Assembly (NCBI GenBank): GCA_019638795.1
Contig: JAHBTB010000002.1
Location: forward strand, 124,001-188,000
DNA: 64,000 bases
Direction of reading: 5' to 3'
Source: Fimbriimonadaceae bacterium
GTDB lineage: Bacteria; Armatimonadota; Fimbriimonadia; Fimbriimonadales; Fimbriimonadaceae
A program made the translations under genes and the position numbers. Within the stretch, counting starts at the first letter, position 1, and each line of letters starts with the position of its first letter. Positions 25,968-33,863 of this stretch are shown one piece after another. The notes under the pieces are model-generated. The model had not been told where the DNA came from. It saw only the letters and a list, made by a program, of their open reading frames with translations, and did not search any database.

Positions 25968-26428
25968 CCCGCGGGACGCTTGCGTTGCAGCAACTCGATC
26001 CAGGTGCCGAACTGGGCCTGGGCGTCCACATAGACGTACTGCCCCTCCCCCATGTCGCCCCGCTGCCCCACCGGGCAGCCCTGGTCGGCAAGGTACGACG
26101 TCGTCTGCTCCATGTCGTCGACCCAAAAAGCGACGTGGTGAAGGCCCTCGCCCCGCTCGTCGAGGGGTTCCTGCCACGCGCTCGGCCGACCGTCGGGTTC
26201 GATGAGTTCGAGTTGGATGTTGCCGAGATCGAAGAACGCCAGTTGGCACGTCGCGTCGGACGGCATGCCGCGCACGACCATGTTCACCTCGCCGCCGCGC
26301 GGGGTGCGGACGGTCTCGGGCACCTCGACCCCCAACAGGGCGGCCCAGCGCGCCTTTGCGGCTTCGAGGTCCCGGACGACGATCGCGACCTGGGCGAGCG
26401 GACGACCTTGGAGGCCCGGGCCGCTCAT
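25964..26428 (-). CDS. VOC (glyoxalase/methylmalonyl-CoA epimerase-like) family protein
   Basis: A 154-residue protein with two beta-alpha-beta-beta-beta units: QVAIVVRDLEAAKARWAALLG at about 12-32 and GLHHVAFWVDDMEQTTSYLADQG at about 92-114. Metal ligand candidates are present: His in LHHVAF, Glu in IQLELIEP and Glu in WIELLQ. The overall pattern resembles methylmalonyl-CoA epimerases. The ATG overlaps the upstream permease stop (ATGA), so it is the last gene of the sugar transporter operon, where an isomerase or lyase acting on the imported sugar is also possible. Confidence 0.82.
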   Translation of the reverse strand: MSGPGLQGRPLAQVAIVVRDLEAAKARWAALLGVEVPETVRTPRGGEVNMVVRGMPSDATCQLAFFDLGNIQLELIEPDGRPSAWQEPLDERGEGLHHVAFWVDDMEQTTSYLADQGCPVGQRGDMGEGQYVYVDAQAQFGTWIELLQRKRPAG

Positions 26429-27291
26429 CCCTTGAGACCCGTGGCGGCGATGCCCTGGATGAACAGCTTCTGGGTGAAGAAGAAGAGCACGATGATCGGG
26501 GTGACGACGATCAGCGACGCCGCCATCAGGAGGTTGAACGACGTGCCCCCGGCCTGGGACTGGTACTGCTGCAGCCCCAGTGACAGGGTGAACTGGGTCG
26601 GGCTCTGCAGGTAGATGAGCGGCCCGAGGAAGTCGTTCCACGTCCCCATGAGGGTGAAGAGGGCGACCACCGCCAGCGCCGGCTTGGCGAGAGGCAAGAC
26701 CACTTGGTAGAACGTCTGCCACTCGTTACAGCCGTCGATCTTCGCCGCCTCAGACAACTCCATCGGGATACCCCGAAAGAACTGCCGCAGCAAGAAGATG
26801 TTGAACGCCCCGCCGAAGAACGCGGCGACGTACAAGGGTCGGAAGGTGCCGATCCAGCCAAAGTCGCGGTACAGGGCAAAGGTGGGCACCATGAGCACCG
26901 GGAACGGGATCATCATCGTCGCCAGGGTCATGTTGAAGACGAGGTCGCGGCCGGGCCACCTCAGCCGGGCGAACGAATAGGCGACGATCGCGTTCGAAGC
27001 CACCGCCCCTGACACCGTCAGGATGACCAGCAAAAGGGTGTTGCGCGCGTAGATGAGAAACGGCACGTAGCCGAGCTTTTCCGCGTTGTAGGCGAAAGCC
27101 TTGGGGAAGTTTTGCCACATCACCGGGTCGGGGATCCATACCGGCGGACTGACCACCGACTGGGCGTCCGACTTCAGCGACGTGCTGATCATCCACAGAA
27201 GCGGTAACAAGTAAACTGCCGACATCACCGTCAGCACGGCATAGATGACCAACTTGGTCAAGAGATCCTGTTTGCGTCGAGACTCGACCAT
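26425..27291 (-). CDS. Carbohydrate ABC transporter permease (MalG type)
   Basis: A 288-residue inner-membrane protein with about six helices. The EAA loop that docks the ATPase is visible as ELSEAAKIDGCNEWQTFYQVVLPLAKPALA. The N-terminal VYLLPLLWMISTSLK pattern is typical of MalG-type subunits of CUT1 importers. I start it at the ATG (27291), four bases after the stop of the MalF-type gene, with GAGGGAAG upstream. The ATPase is not encoded nearby, as is common where one MsmX-like ATPase serves several importers. Confidence 0.93.
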   Translation of the reverse strand: MVESRRKQDLLTKLVIYAVLTVMSAVYLLPLLWMISTSLKSDAQSVVSPPVWIPDPVMWQNFPKAFAYNAEKLGYVPFLIYARNTLLLVILTVSGAVASNAIVAYSFARLRWPGRDLVFNMTLATMMIPFPVLMVPTFALYRDFGWIGTFRPLYVAAFFGGAFNIFLLRQFFRGIPMELSEAAKIDGCNEWQTFYQVVLPLAKPALAVVALFTLMGTWNDFLGPLIYLQSPTQFTLSLGLQQYQSQAGGTSFNLLMAASLIVVTPIIVLFFFTQKLFIQGIAATGLKG

Positions 27292-27295
27292 CGTG

Positions 27296-28198
27296 TCAAC
27301 TTCCCTCGTAGTAAACGCGCTTTTGACTGAATTTGAAAGCGCCAAAACTGAGAACCAAGATAATCAGGAACAAAATCCAACCCATCGCGCATGCATAGCC
27401 CATCTTCTGGAACGTGAACGCGTTGTCGAAAAGATACATCGTGTAGAAGTAGGTGGACCGCGCCGGCGTCCCTCCCGGAAACATGACGTACGCTTGGGTG
27501 AAGTATTGCAACGACCCGATGATCGCCATGATGACGTTGAAGAGGATGATCGGCGAGAGGAGCGGGATGGTGACGTTGCGCGTCTTGTGCCAAGCGGAGG
27601 CACCGTCGAGCTCCGACGCCTCGTACAGTTGCTTCGGCACTTCCTGAAGTCCGGCCAAATAGATCACCATCGCGTTGCCGCCGGCCCAGATCGCCATCAT
27701 GATCAGAACCGGTTTGGTGAACGTGGGGTCGCCCAACCAGTTCGGCTCCTTGAGGTGCAACAGTTCAAAGATATGGAACGAGCGGAGCAAATGATTGATG
27801 ATCCCGTGCTCGCCGTTGAAAAGCCACAGGCCCAACATGGCGATGGGCACCGCGGGGATCAGTGACGGCAAAAAGAAGAAGGTCCGGTACCAGGCCTGTC
27901 CGCGGACCTTGGTGTTCAGGAGCATCGCCAATGCCAGGCTGACGATGGTGCCTAGGGGCACGGACAAAAAGGCGAAGTACAGCGTGTTACCCAGGCTCTG
28001 CCAGAAAACTTCGTCTGACATAAGCTTGACGTAGTTGTCCATGCCGGTGAACAACGGTGTCTTGAGGACGCTGTAGTCGCAAAAGCTGTAATAGATAGAC
28101 CGCGAAATGGGATAGATGAGAAAGACGGAGAAGCCGATGAGCCAGGGCAAGGCGAAGAGGACGCCGAAAAAAGCCTCGCGTTTCTTGGCGCTTGTCAT
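27296..28198 (-). CDS. Carbohydrate ABC transporter permease (MalF type)
   Basis: A 300-residue permease with six predicted helices and an EAA loop, LYEASELDGASAWHKTRNVTIPLL. WLIGFSVFLIYPISRSIYYSF at the N-terminus is characteristic of MalF/UgpA-type subunits without the large periplasmic insertion. Its ATG overlaps the stop of the binding-protein gene (ATGA), indicating coupled translation. Confidence 0.93.
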   Translation of the reverse strand: MTSAKKREAFFGVLFALPWLIGFSVFLIYPISRSIYYSFCDYSVLKTPLFTGMDNYVKLMSDEVFWQSLGNTLYFAFLSVPLGTIVSLALAMLLNTKVRGQAWYRTFFFLPSLIPAVPIAMLGLWLFNGEHGIINHLLRSFHIFELLHLKEPNWLGDPTFTKPVLIMMAIWAGGNAMVIYLAGLQEVPKQLYEASELDGASAWHKTRNVTIPLLSPIILFNVIMAIIGSLQYFTQAYVMFPGGTPARSTYFYTMYLFDNAFTFQKMGYACAMGWILFLIILVLSFGAFKFSQKRVYYEGS

Positions 28199-29538
28199 CG
28201 CTTCTTCTGCTCCTCGCGGAGTCTTTCGATCTTGTCGACCTCGTCCTGCATCGGCTGCACACGAGCCTTGACGTCGCCAAGCAGGTCCTTGACCGAACGC
28301 TTGTCAAGCAAGTTCATCTTGTCAATGACGACTTGCAACTCTTGTTGGTACCGGTTCCAGATCGGGGTGCGCGGTGTGTAGAAAACGTTAGGACTGAGCG
28401 ATTGGTCACGGAACAGCTTGATGAACGGGTTCGGATGGTTGGCATAGAAGGACGGGCTGACCTTCATTAGGGGCGTGTACTTCTTCTGCCCCATACAGAG
28501 TAGTTCCATCCCCTCTTGTGACTGAAGGAACTTGAGAAACTCGAACGCCTCCTGAGGGTGCTTGGCCCCCCGTGGGATCACCACGATGTCCAGGTCGGCG
28601 ATGACACGACCCTTGAGTTCGGGGCGGTCGGCAGGAGTCGGGAACGGTGAGGCGGCCCAATCCAAGTCCGGGGTGTACTTTTGAATGAAGTTGGCCATCC
28701 AGACGCCCTGCAAGACGGTGGCGACCTTCTTGTCCAGAAAGGCGTTCTGCGGCGAGTTGAAGGCGTTGGCGAAGCCCTGCTTGAACGACTGCAATTGACT
28801 CGCGCCGTACCGCTTGGCGAAGCTCGCCATCCAGGTGTAGGCCCGGACGTTGTCGGGCAGGTCGGTGGTGACCTTGCCCTTGTCGTCCATCAGGGTGCCA
28901 CCAAAGAAGTAGGGCCAGCTCCACGGCCACCACCCCGGCTCGGTCGGCATGAACCCCGCCCGGACGACGTGCCCCTGCTTGTCGAGGATCATCGCCCGTT
29001 TGTCGAGTTCGTCAAGCTCCTCGATCGTCGCCGGGGGCCGGTCGGGGTCCCAACCCACGTCGCGCAAGATCTTACGGTTGTAGTGGAGCGCGGTCGTCGC
29101 CGGGGTCGTCGGCAACGCGTAAAGCTTCCCCTTGTACGTGCAGATGTCCCAAAAGACAGGGATATAGTCGTCCTTCTTGACGCCTGCCTTGGCACACACC
29201 TCGTCCAGCGGCATGATCGCCTCGTAGTAGGCGTAGAGCGGAAGATTGGCCCCGAAGAGTCCGGCGATGTCGGGCGGGATGCCTCCCGCCGTGGCCATGA
29301 TCGTCTTGTTCTCGATGCCGCTCGTCGAGAGGAAGTTGACGAAAATCTTGTCCTGCCGTCGGTTGAACTCGTTGACGACCTTCCGCATCGCGTCGGCCTC
29401 AAAGTCCGACCACTTCTCCCAGTAAGTGACGATGACCCGGTCAGGTCTATGCTCCGGCTGGGAGATCTGCTCGGTCTCGGCCACAGCACCAGCGATCACG
29501 GCGACGCCGAGCAGGGCGAGAAGCGGCCTTCGATCCAT
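28195..29538 (-). CDS. Extracellular solute-binding protein, family 1 (sugar)
   Basis: A 447-residue periplasmic binding protein with signal PLLALLGVAVIAGAVA directly after MDRR and no lipobox. VIVTYWEKWSDFEADAM opens the mature fold, and GIPPDIAG, WPWSWPYFFGG and VIPRGAKHPQEAFEFLKFL are typical of family-1 sugar-binding proteins. The C-terminus is long and helical. The ATG at 29538 was chosen because it precedes the signal peptide; the divergent TauE gene starts 60 bases away. It delivers a sugar or oligosaccharide to the two permeases downstream. Confidence 0.9.
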   Translation of the reverse strand: MDRRPLLALLGVAVIAGAVAETEQISQPEHRPDRVIVTYWEKWSDFEADAMRKVVNEFNRRQDKIFVNFLSTSGIENKTIMATAGGIPPDIAGLFGANLPLYAYYEAIMPLDEVCAKAGVKKDDYIPVFWDICTYKGKLYALPTTPATTALHYNRKILRDVGWDPDRPPATIEELDELDKRAMILDKQGHVVRAGFMPTEPGWWPWSWPYFFGGTLMDDKGKVTTDLPDNVRAYTWMASFAKRYGASQLQSFKQGFANAFNSPQNAFLDKKVATVLQGVWMANFIQKYTPDLDWAASPFPTPADRPELKGRVIADLDIVVIPRGAKHPQEAFEFLKFLQSQEGMELLCMGQKKYTPLMKVSPSFYANHPNPFIKLFRDQSLSPNVFYTPRTPIWNRYQQELQVVIDKMNLLDKRSVKDLLGDVKARVQPMQDEVDKIERLREEQKKR

Positions 29539-29584
29539 CGCGTCGCGCCAAGTGTAGCATAGGGAAAGGTTTCTCAAGGCAAGG

Positions 29585-29590
29585 TACAAC
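29585..29590 (+). promoter_or_regulatory. Candidate -10 of the TauE-like gene
   Basis: TACAAC ends eight bases before the ATG at 29599. A divergent TACACT (minus strand, 12 bases before the binding-protein ATG) lies in the same 60-base spacer. Confidence 0.4.
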
Positions 29591-29598
29591 CCGCCTCG

Positions 29599-30360
29599 AT
29601 GGACGGCGCGGCGATAGCGCGGGGGGCGGCGGTCTTCGCAGCCGGCTTCGTCGCCTCGGCCATCAACTCCTTTGCGGGCGGAGGCTCACTGGTGTCCTTT
29701 CCTGCCCTTGTCGCAGCTGGCCTGGGCGAGAAGGTGGCCAACGCCACGAACGGAGTCGCACTCTGCGGCGGCAACCTCGCCGGCGCGCTGGCGTTTCTCG
29801 ACCGGTTCGGCCAAACCAAGCGCCACCTGCTGCCCATGTTGCCGGCGACCGCGGCCGGGTCCCTGCTCGGTGCCGTCCTTCTCGTCTCCACCCCGCCTGG
29901 CGTGTTCAAAGTGGCCGTCCCGTTCCTCACTCTGACCGGCACCCTGGTGCTGGCCCTCCAGCAAAGGATCAAGGCGGTCACGGGCCATGGCGAGGGGAGC
30001 CTGGCCGCGATGGTCGCCATCCAGTTTGTCGTGAGCGTTTATGGCGGCTACTTTGGTGCGGGGATGGGGATCATGATGTTGGCGAGCATGGGCGTCGCGA
30101 TCCGGGCCGACATCCATGAGCTCAACGCGCTCAAGAACTGGCTCACCCTGGTCATCAACCTCGTCAGTTCGACGGTACTGCTCACCAAGGGTCTCGTCGA
30201 CATGCCGATGGCCGGAGTCCTCTTGGTCGGCGGGCTCCTTGGCGGCTACCTGTCCGGACGCTGGTCCCAACGTGTCGACCCGGCCAAGTTGAGAGTCGGG
30301 ATCGTCGTGTACGGTGTCGTCATGTCCGGTTGGTTCCTCTGGAGGGCGTTCTCGCCATGA
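29599..30360 (+). CDS. TauE/SafE-family membrane transporter
   Basis: A 253-residue protein with about eight predicted helices in two internally related halves. SAINSFAGGGSLVSFPAL (about 19-36) and VVSVYGGYFGAGMGIMML (about 148-165) are the two Gly-rich family motifs (the second has the typical G-G-Y-F-G-A-G-x-G). Members export sulfite, sulfoacetate or other organic anions. The stop overlaps the ATG of the next gene (ATGA), linking it to the nucleotidyltransferase-like protein. Substrate unknown. Confidence 0.88.
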   Translation: MDGAAIARGAAVFAAGFVASAINSFAGGGSLVSFPALVAAGLGEKVANATNGVALCGGNLAGALAFLDRFGQTKRHLLPMLPATAAGSLLGAVLLVSTPPGVFKVAVPFLTLTGTLVLALQQRIKAVTGHGEGSLAAMVAIQFVVSVYGGYFGAGMGIMMLASMGVAIRADIHELNALKNWLTLVINLVSSTVLLTKGLVDMPMAGVLLVGGLLGGYLSGRWSQRVDPAKLRVGIVVYGVVMSGWFLWRAFSP

Positions 30361-31121
30361 CGTGGGGGACCGTCGTCGTCGCCGGAGGCCGGGTCGACGA
30401 GGCCCTGGCCCAAGCGATCGGCTCCGACCGGAAATGCCTGGCCGTCGTCGAGGGTCGCACCTGCCTGGACCGTGTCCTGGCCGCCTGCGCGGAAGCCGCG
30501 CTCGGCCCGGTCGCCGTGGTCACCGGGGACGACGCGTGGAAGGAGGGCATGCCGGCAGTACATGTCCCCGACCATGAAAGGCAGATCGACAACGCCCGGG
30601 CGGGCGTGGCCGCGGTGCCCGAAGCCGATGCGGTCCTCCTTCTCCCCGCGGACGCCCCGTTCTTGTCCGCCGCCGGCCTACAGGCTTTTGTCGCGGGGAT
30701 CGAGGCTCGGCCCAAGGGCGAAAGATGGTTGGCCGCAGGGCTTTGCCCGGCGGACGTCTACCGAGGGGCCTTTCCGGAGTGCCCGAAGCCTTCTCTCCGC
30801 CTGCGCGACGGCCGGTGGCACAGCGGGGCCTACTTTGCCGCCTCCCGCGCCGGGTTTGAACAGGCGACCGGTGTGGTCGCCGGGTTCAGCGAAGACCGGC
30901 GCAGCCAGGTGAAGATGGCGGTCCGCCTGGGGATCGCCAACGCCTTCAAGTTCGCCACCGGCCGGTTCAGCTTGGCCGACGGGGAAAGGGTGCTGGAAAG
31001 CGTTTTCGGGTGCCAGGTGCTCCTGGTGCCCGGCGCCGACCCGGAGTCCGTCGTCGACATCGACGACCCGAAAGAATACGCCCAGGTCCTCCAGGCGGCG
31101 AAACGCTACTTCTTGACCTGA
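30357..31121 (+). CDS. NTP-transferase domain protein (MobA-like)
   Basis: A 254-residue protein with a GT-A fold. The N-terminal VVVAGGRVDEAL...DRKCLAVVEGR is a diverged form of the LAGG-x-GxRM-x-K nucleotide loop, and LLLPADAPFLS carries the metal-binding D-x-P motif. MobA and related enzymes join NMP to molybdopterin or sugars. The loop is longer and the RMG part is missing, so the substrate probably differs from MobA. Start codon overlaps the TauE stop. The 3' end overlaps the convergent ribH by 16 bases. Confidence 0.72.
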   Translation: MTWGTVVVAGGRVDEALAQAIGSDRKCLAVVEGRTCLDRVLAACAEAALGPVAVVTGDDAWKEGMPAVHVPDHERQIDNARAGVAAVPEADAVLLLPADAPFLSAAGLQAFVAGIEARPKGERWLAAGLCPADVYRGAFPECPKPSLRLRDGRWHSGAYFAASRAGFEQATGVVAGFSEDRRSQVKMAVRLGIANAFKFATGRFSLADGERVLESVFGCQVLLVPGADPESVVDIDDPKEYAQVLQAAKRYFLT

Positions 31122-31561
31122 GCGAGGACGGAGATCATTTCCACGGCGGCCGACGCGGCCTCGCGGCCTTTGTTGCCGTGCTTGAGGCCGGTGCGCTCCA
31201 GGGCCTGCTCCTGCGTCTCCGGAGTCAGGATGCCCCACGAAACCGGCTTGCCTGTCCGCACCTGCAGGTCCATCAGCGACCGGCTGACGTCCGCGGCGAG
31301 AAGCCGGGCATGGGTCGTGGCCCCCTGCAAGATGCACCCCAGGGCGACGACCGCGTCGGCACCGCCGGACTCGACCAAAGCCGTCGCGGCAGGCGGGATC
31401 TCCCAGGTGCCAGGCACGTGGACGACGACCGGTTCTGCCCCGTACGACCTCAGCGTGTCGAGGGCTCCTTCCAGCAACTCTTTGGTGACCAGTTCGTTCC
31501 ATCGGGCGACCACAACCCCGACACGCCGGCCACTCGCGTCCATCTTGCCGCGGACCTCCAT
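31106..31561 (-). CDS. ribH: 6,7-dimethyl-8-ribityllumazine synthase
   Basis: A 151-residue subunit, normal length. RibH condenses 5-amino-6-ribitylaminouracil with dihydroxybutanone phosphate in riboflavin synthesis and forms 60-mer or pentamer shells. VVVARWNELVTKELLEGALDTL, VPGTWEIP (ligand loop), ALGCILQGATTH (the His is the catalytic base) and GKPVSWGILTPET are diagnostic. The ATG has AAGG four bases upstream and CATACT eight bases upstream. No other riboflavin gene lies nearby and no FMN riboswitch is visible. Confidence 0.95.
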   Translation of the reverse strand: MEVRGKMDASGRRVGVVVARWNELVTKELLEGALDTLRSYGAEPVVVHVPGTWEIPPAATALVESGGADAVVALGCILQGATTHARLLAADVSRSLMDLQVRTGKPVSWGILTPETQEQALERTGLKHGNKGREAASAAVEMISVLAQVKK

Positions 31562-31595
31562 CACCCTTGAGTATGGCCGGAACCTTGCGAGGCTG

Positions 31596-31601
31596 TAGAA
31601 T
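31596..31601 (+). promoter_or_regulatory. Candidate -10 of glcF
   Basis: TAGAAT ends six bases before the GTG start at 31608; no Shine-Dalgarno precedes the GTG, implying a leaderless mRNA. Confidence 0.5.
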
Positions 31602-31607
31602 GGGCCC

Positions 31608-32768
31608 GTGGCGCAGAGCCTCGACGACCTGACAAGCGCGTGCGTGCGGTGCGGATTCTGCCTGGAGTCGTGCCCCACCTTTGTGCTGACCGGCGACGAG
31701 ACCAAGGGGCCCCGCGGAAGGATCCGCCTGGCGCGACAGGCGGTGTGGGACCAGGGGGCGACCGAAGCCTTTGACACCTGTCTTGGCTGCCGCGCCTGCG
31801 AGACCGCATGCCCCAGCGGCGTCCAGTACGGCCAGATCATCGAGCAGGCAAAGGCCCTGGCCCCTCCGCGCAGTTCCCGGGCCCGGAAGGCGGCGGTCGA
31901 CATGATGGCCGACCCGCTCCGCATGACGGTCAGCGCGGCCCTTTCCGCGCTTTGGCCCGGTGACAAGGTGCCCGGCTTAGTCTCCCGGCTTGTGTCGGGT
32001 CGACCGGCGGCGGTGCGGTCGCCCCGACTTCCCGCCCCCGACCCCTGGCCCGCCCTCGGCCCGGTGCCGCCGGTCCAGGGAGAGGTGCTTGTCCTCGACG
32101 GTTGCGCGATGCGCGTCCTGTTTCCGCGGGCGGTGGAGGCGACCAAGAGGCTCCTCCGCCGTGTGGGACACGCGACCGCGGAGACCGACTTGGGGTGCTG
32201 CGGCGCCCTCCATGCCCACTCGGGGTTCCTTGCCGAAGGCCAAGCCATGGCGAACGGACTGGCCCAGAAAGCGGACCCGAGGCTGCCCGTGGTCGTCCCT
32301 TCCGCCGGTTGCGGGAGCTGGCTGAAGGAGCAGTCCGCCCTAAGCGGACGGGTATTCGACATCAGTGAGTTCCTCCTCGCCCACGGGCTTGCGCAAGCGT
32401 TGAGGGCTTCGGACGGGCTACCGGGCGTCACCGTCACCTACCACGACGCCTGCCACCTCGCCCATGGGCAAAAGATCCGGTCGCAACCGCGCGAGCTGCT
32501 CGCCGCCGTGCCGGGGCTGGCCCATATACCGCTGAAGGAGTCCGACATGTGTTGTGGCAGCGCGGGGACCTACAACCTCTTCCAGCCTGAGTTCGCCCGC
32601 CGGTTGCTCGACCGCAAGTGGGCCAACGTCGCCGCGACCGGGGCGGACTATGTCGTGTCAGGCAACCCGGGATGCCACGCCTGGCTCCAGCAAGCTCGTG
32701 ACGAAGCCGGGTCCGGCCCTGTCCCGGTGCTCCTGCCCGAGCTTTTGGAGACCGTGTTCTCGGGCTAG
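31608..32768 (+). CDS. glcF: Glycolate oxidase iron-sulfur subunit (GlcF-like)
   Basis: A 386-residue protein. Two 4Fe-4S motifs, CVRCGFCLESCP (12-23) and CLGCRACETACP (about 58-69), are followed by two CCG domains: DLGCCGALHAHSG and DMCCGSAGTYN, with DACHLAHGQKIRSQPRELL between. This is the standard GlcF layout; it passes electrons from the FAD subunit GlcD to the quinone pool as glycolate is oxidised. glcD and glcE are not adjacent, so the same fold could serve lactate or another 2-hydroxyacid dehydrogenase. Confidence 0.9.
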   Translation: MAQSLDDLTSACVRCGFCLESCPTFVLTGDETKGPRGRIRLARQAVWDQGATEAFDTCLGCRACETACPSGVQYGQIIEQAKALAPPRSSRARKAAVDMMADPLRMTVSAALSALWPGDKVPGLVSRLVSGRPAAVRSPRLPAPDPWPALGPVPPVQGEVLVLDGCAMRVLFPRAVEATKRLLRRVGHATAETDLGCCGALHAHSGFLAEGQAMANGLAQKADPRLPVVVPSAGCGSWLKEQSALSGRVFDISEFLLAHGLAQALRASDGLPGVTVTYHDACHLAHGQKIRSQPRELLAAVPGLAHIPLKESDMCCGSAGTYNLFQPEFARRLLDRKWANVAATGADYVVSGNPGCHAWLQQARDEAGSGPVPVLLPELLETVFSG

Positions 32769-32877
32769 CCCGGCGGCCAGGACCCGGTACTCGCTGACGA
32801 GTGGTGAACCAAAGTGGAGAAAAGCGTATTGTTAAAGGTGCCCGGCGGACAAACGCCGTCGCACGTTGAGGACCCAC

Positions 32878-33660
32878 GTGAGCACGCCCTTACCTGACAT
32901 CCAGAAGACACCGGACGTCCGGAACATTCCGATCGACAAGGTCGGGGTGCGCGGGGTCAAGTACCCGATCATGGTGATGGACCGCAGCGCCGACCGCCAG
33001 CACACCGTCGGCACGTTCACCCTCACCGTCGACCTGCCCAGCGAGTTCAAAGGCACGCACATGAGCCGCTTCATGGAGGCCCTCGGCGAGCATGGCCGAG
33101 AGATCAGCGTCAGAGGGCTCGTGCCTTTGGTCGAGAGTCTCAAGGCACGGCTCCACGCCCAACAAGCCCACGTCGACGTCCGGTTCCCCTACTTCGTCGA
33201 GCGGCCCGCCCCGGTCACGGGCAAGGCAGGGATGATGCATTACGAGTGCGGGTTCCTGGCCGAGGGGAACGGCACCGTCGAAGTCGCCCTCTGGCTCCGC
33301 GTCCCCGTCGCCACACTCTGCCCGTGCAGCAAGGAGATCAGCGACCGGGGCGCCCACAACCAGCGCGGTTGGGTGACGACAACGGTCCGCACCAACGACC
33401 ATGTCTGGCTGGAGGAGGTCATCGACTGGATCGAGGCCTCGGCCTCCTGCCCGCTGTTCCCTGTGCTCAAGCGCCCCGACGAGAAGTGGGTCACGGAGCA
33501 CGCCTACGACAACCCCCGGTTTGTCGAAGACTTGGTCCGCGAGGTCGCCCTGCGCCTTGACGCCGACCCGCGGGTCGTCTCCTATGAGGTCGAAGTCGAG
33601 AACGAGGAGTCGATCCACGCCCACAACGCATACGCCCGCCTGGCCCGGTCAAAACATTAG
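32878..33660 (+). CDS. folE2: GTP cyclohydrolase I type B (FolE2)
   Basis: A 260-residue enzyme producing dihydroneopterin triphosphate for folate (and queuosine) synthesis in a way that does not require zinc specifically. The signature LCPCSKEISDRGAHNQRG contains the catalytic Cys, and MHYECGFLAEG supplies the metal-binding Glu. I chose the GTG at 32878 because GAGGA lies five bases upstream; a TTG four codons earlier is possible. TATTGT at 32827 is a candidate -10. The only T-rich intrinsic terminator downstream is that of the candidate RNA at 33854. Confidence 0.95.
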   Translation: MSTPLPDIQKTPDVRNIPIDKVGVRGVKYPIMVMDRSADRQHTVGTFTLTVDLPSEFKGTHMSRFMEALGEHGREISVRGLVPLVESLKARLHAQQAHVDVRFPYFVERPAPVTGKAGMMHYECGFLAEGNGTVEVALWLRVPVATLCPCSKEISDRGAHNQRGWVTTTVRTNDHVWLEEVIDWIEASASCPLFPVLKRPDEKWVTEHAYDNPRFVEDLVREVALRLDADPRVVSYEVEVENEESIHAHNAYARLARSKH

Positions 33661-33731
33661 GTTGTCGACAGCTGGGGGAATTTTGCGGCAAAAAAGTGCG
33701 TTCAGGTGGAACAATTCAATAAGCATGGATG

Positions 33732-33737
33732 TATAAT
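33732..33737 (+). promoter_or_regulatory. Consensus -10 (TATAAT) upstream of a candidate structured RNA
   Basis: The only exact TATAAT I noted in a non-coding stretch of the window, 71 bases after the folE2 stop. The -35 position is weak. The predicted start is near 33744. Confidence 0.55.
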
Positions 33738-33743
33738 CATCCG

Positions 33744-33854
33744 TGCAGGTGACAGCTAGGTCACCACAGGTACGAGTCGCGCGGCAACCATCGCCGGACG
33801 TGACCCGAAAGGCAGCGATAGCCCTGCGTTCCGCAAGACGCAGGGTTTTTTTTT
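33744..33854 (+). ncRNA. Candidate stand-alone structured RNA between convergent genes
   Basis: About 110 bases running from just after TATAAT to a strong intrinsic terminator. The first hairpin is GGTGAC (33748-33753) with GTCACC (33760-33765). The segment GGTCAC (33759-33764) can instead pair with GTGACC (33800-33805), enclosing a small hairpin CGGC...GCCG. The two pairings exclude each other, as in riboswitches and attenuators. A GGC/GCC stem and the terminator hairpin follow. The next gene is on the opposite strand, so this RNA has no downstream target and may act in trans or be the folE2 3' end. It does not match the SRP, 6S, tmRNA or common riboswitch consensus sequences I know. Confidence 0.5.
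33822..33854 (+). terminator. Strong intrinsic terminator
   Basis: Stem CCCTGCGT/ACGCAGGG (33822-33829 with 33838-33845) with an eight-base loop, followed by nine T. It ends folE2 and/or the candidate RNA, nine bases before the stop of the convergent gene. Confidence 0.95.
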
Positions 33855-33863
33855 GCCAAGGGG

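Noticed and set aside
31106-32437. A long 443-residue version of RibH
   Set aside because: The first 290 residues are antisense to glcF; the lumazine synthase fold begins only at the ATG at 31561.
33744-33854. Identity of the candidate RNA as a c-di-GMP riboswitch, SRP RNA or FMN/TPP riboswitch
   Set aside because: Short words such as GGCAACC or CCGAAAGG recall these families, but their conserved cores are missing and no downstream gene follows.
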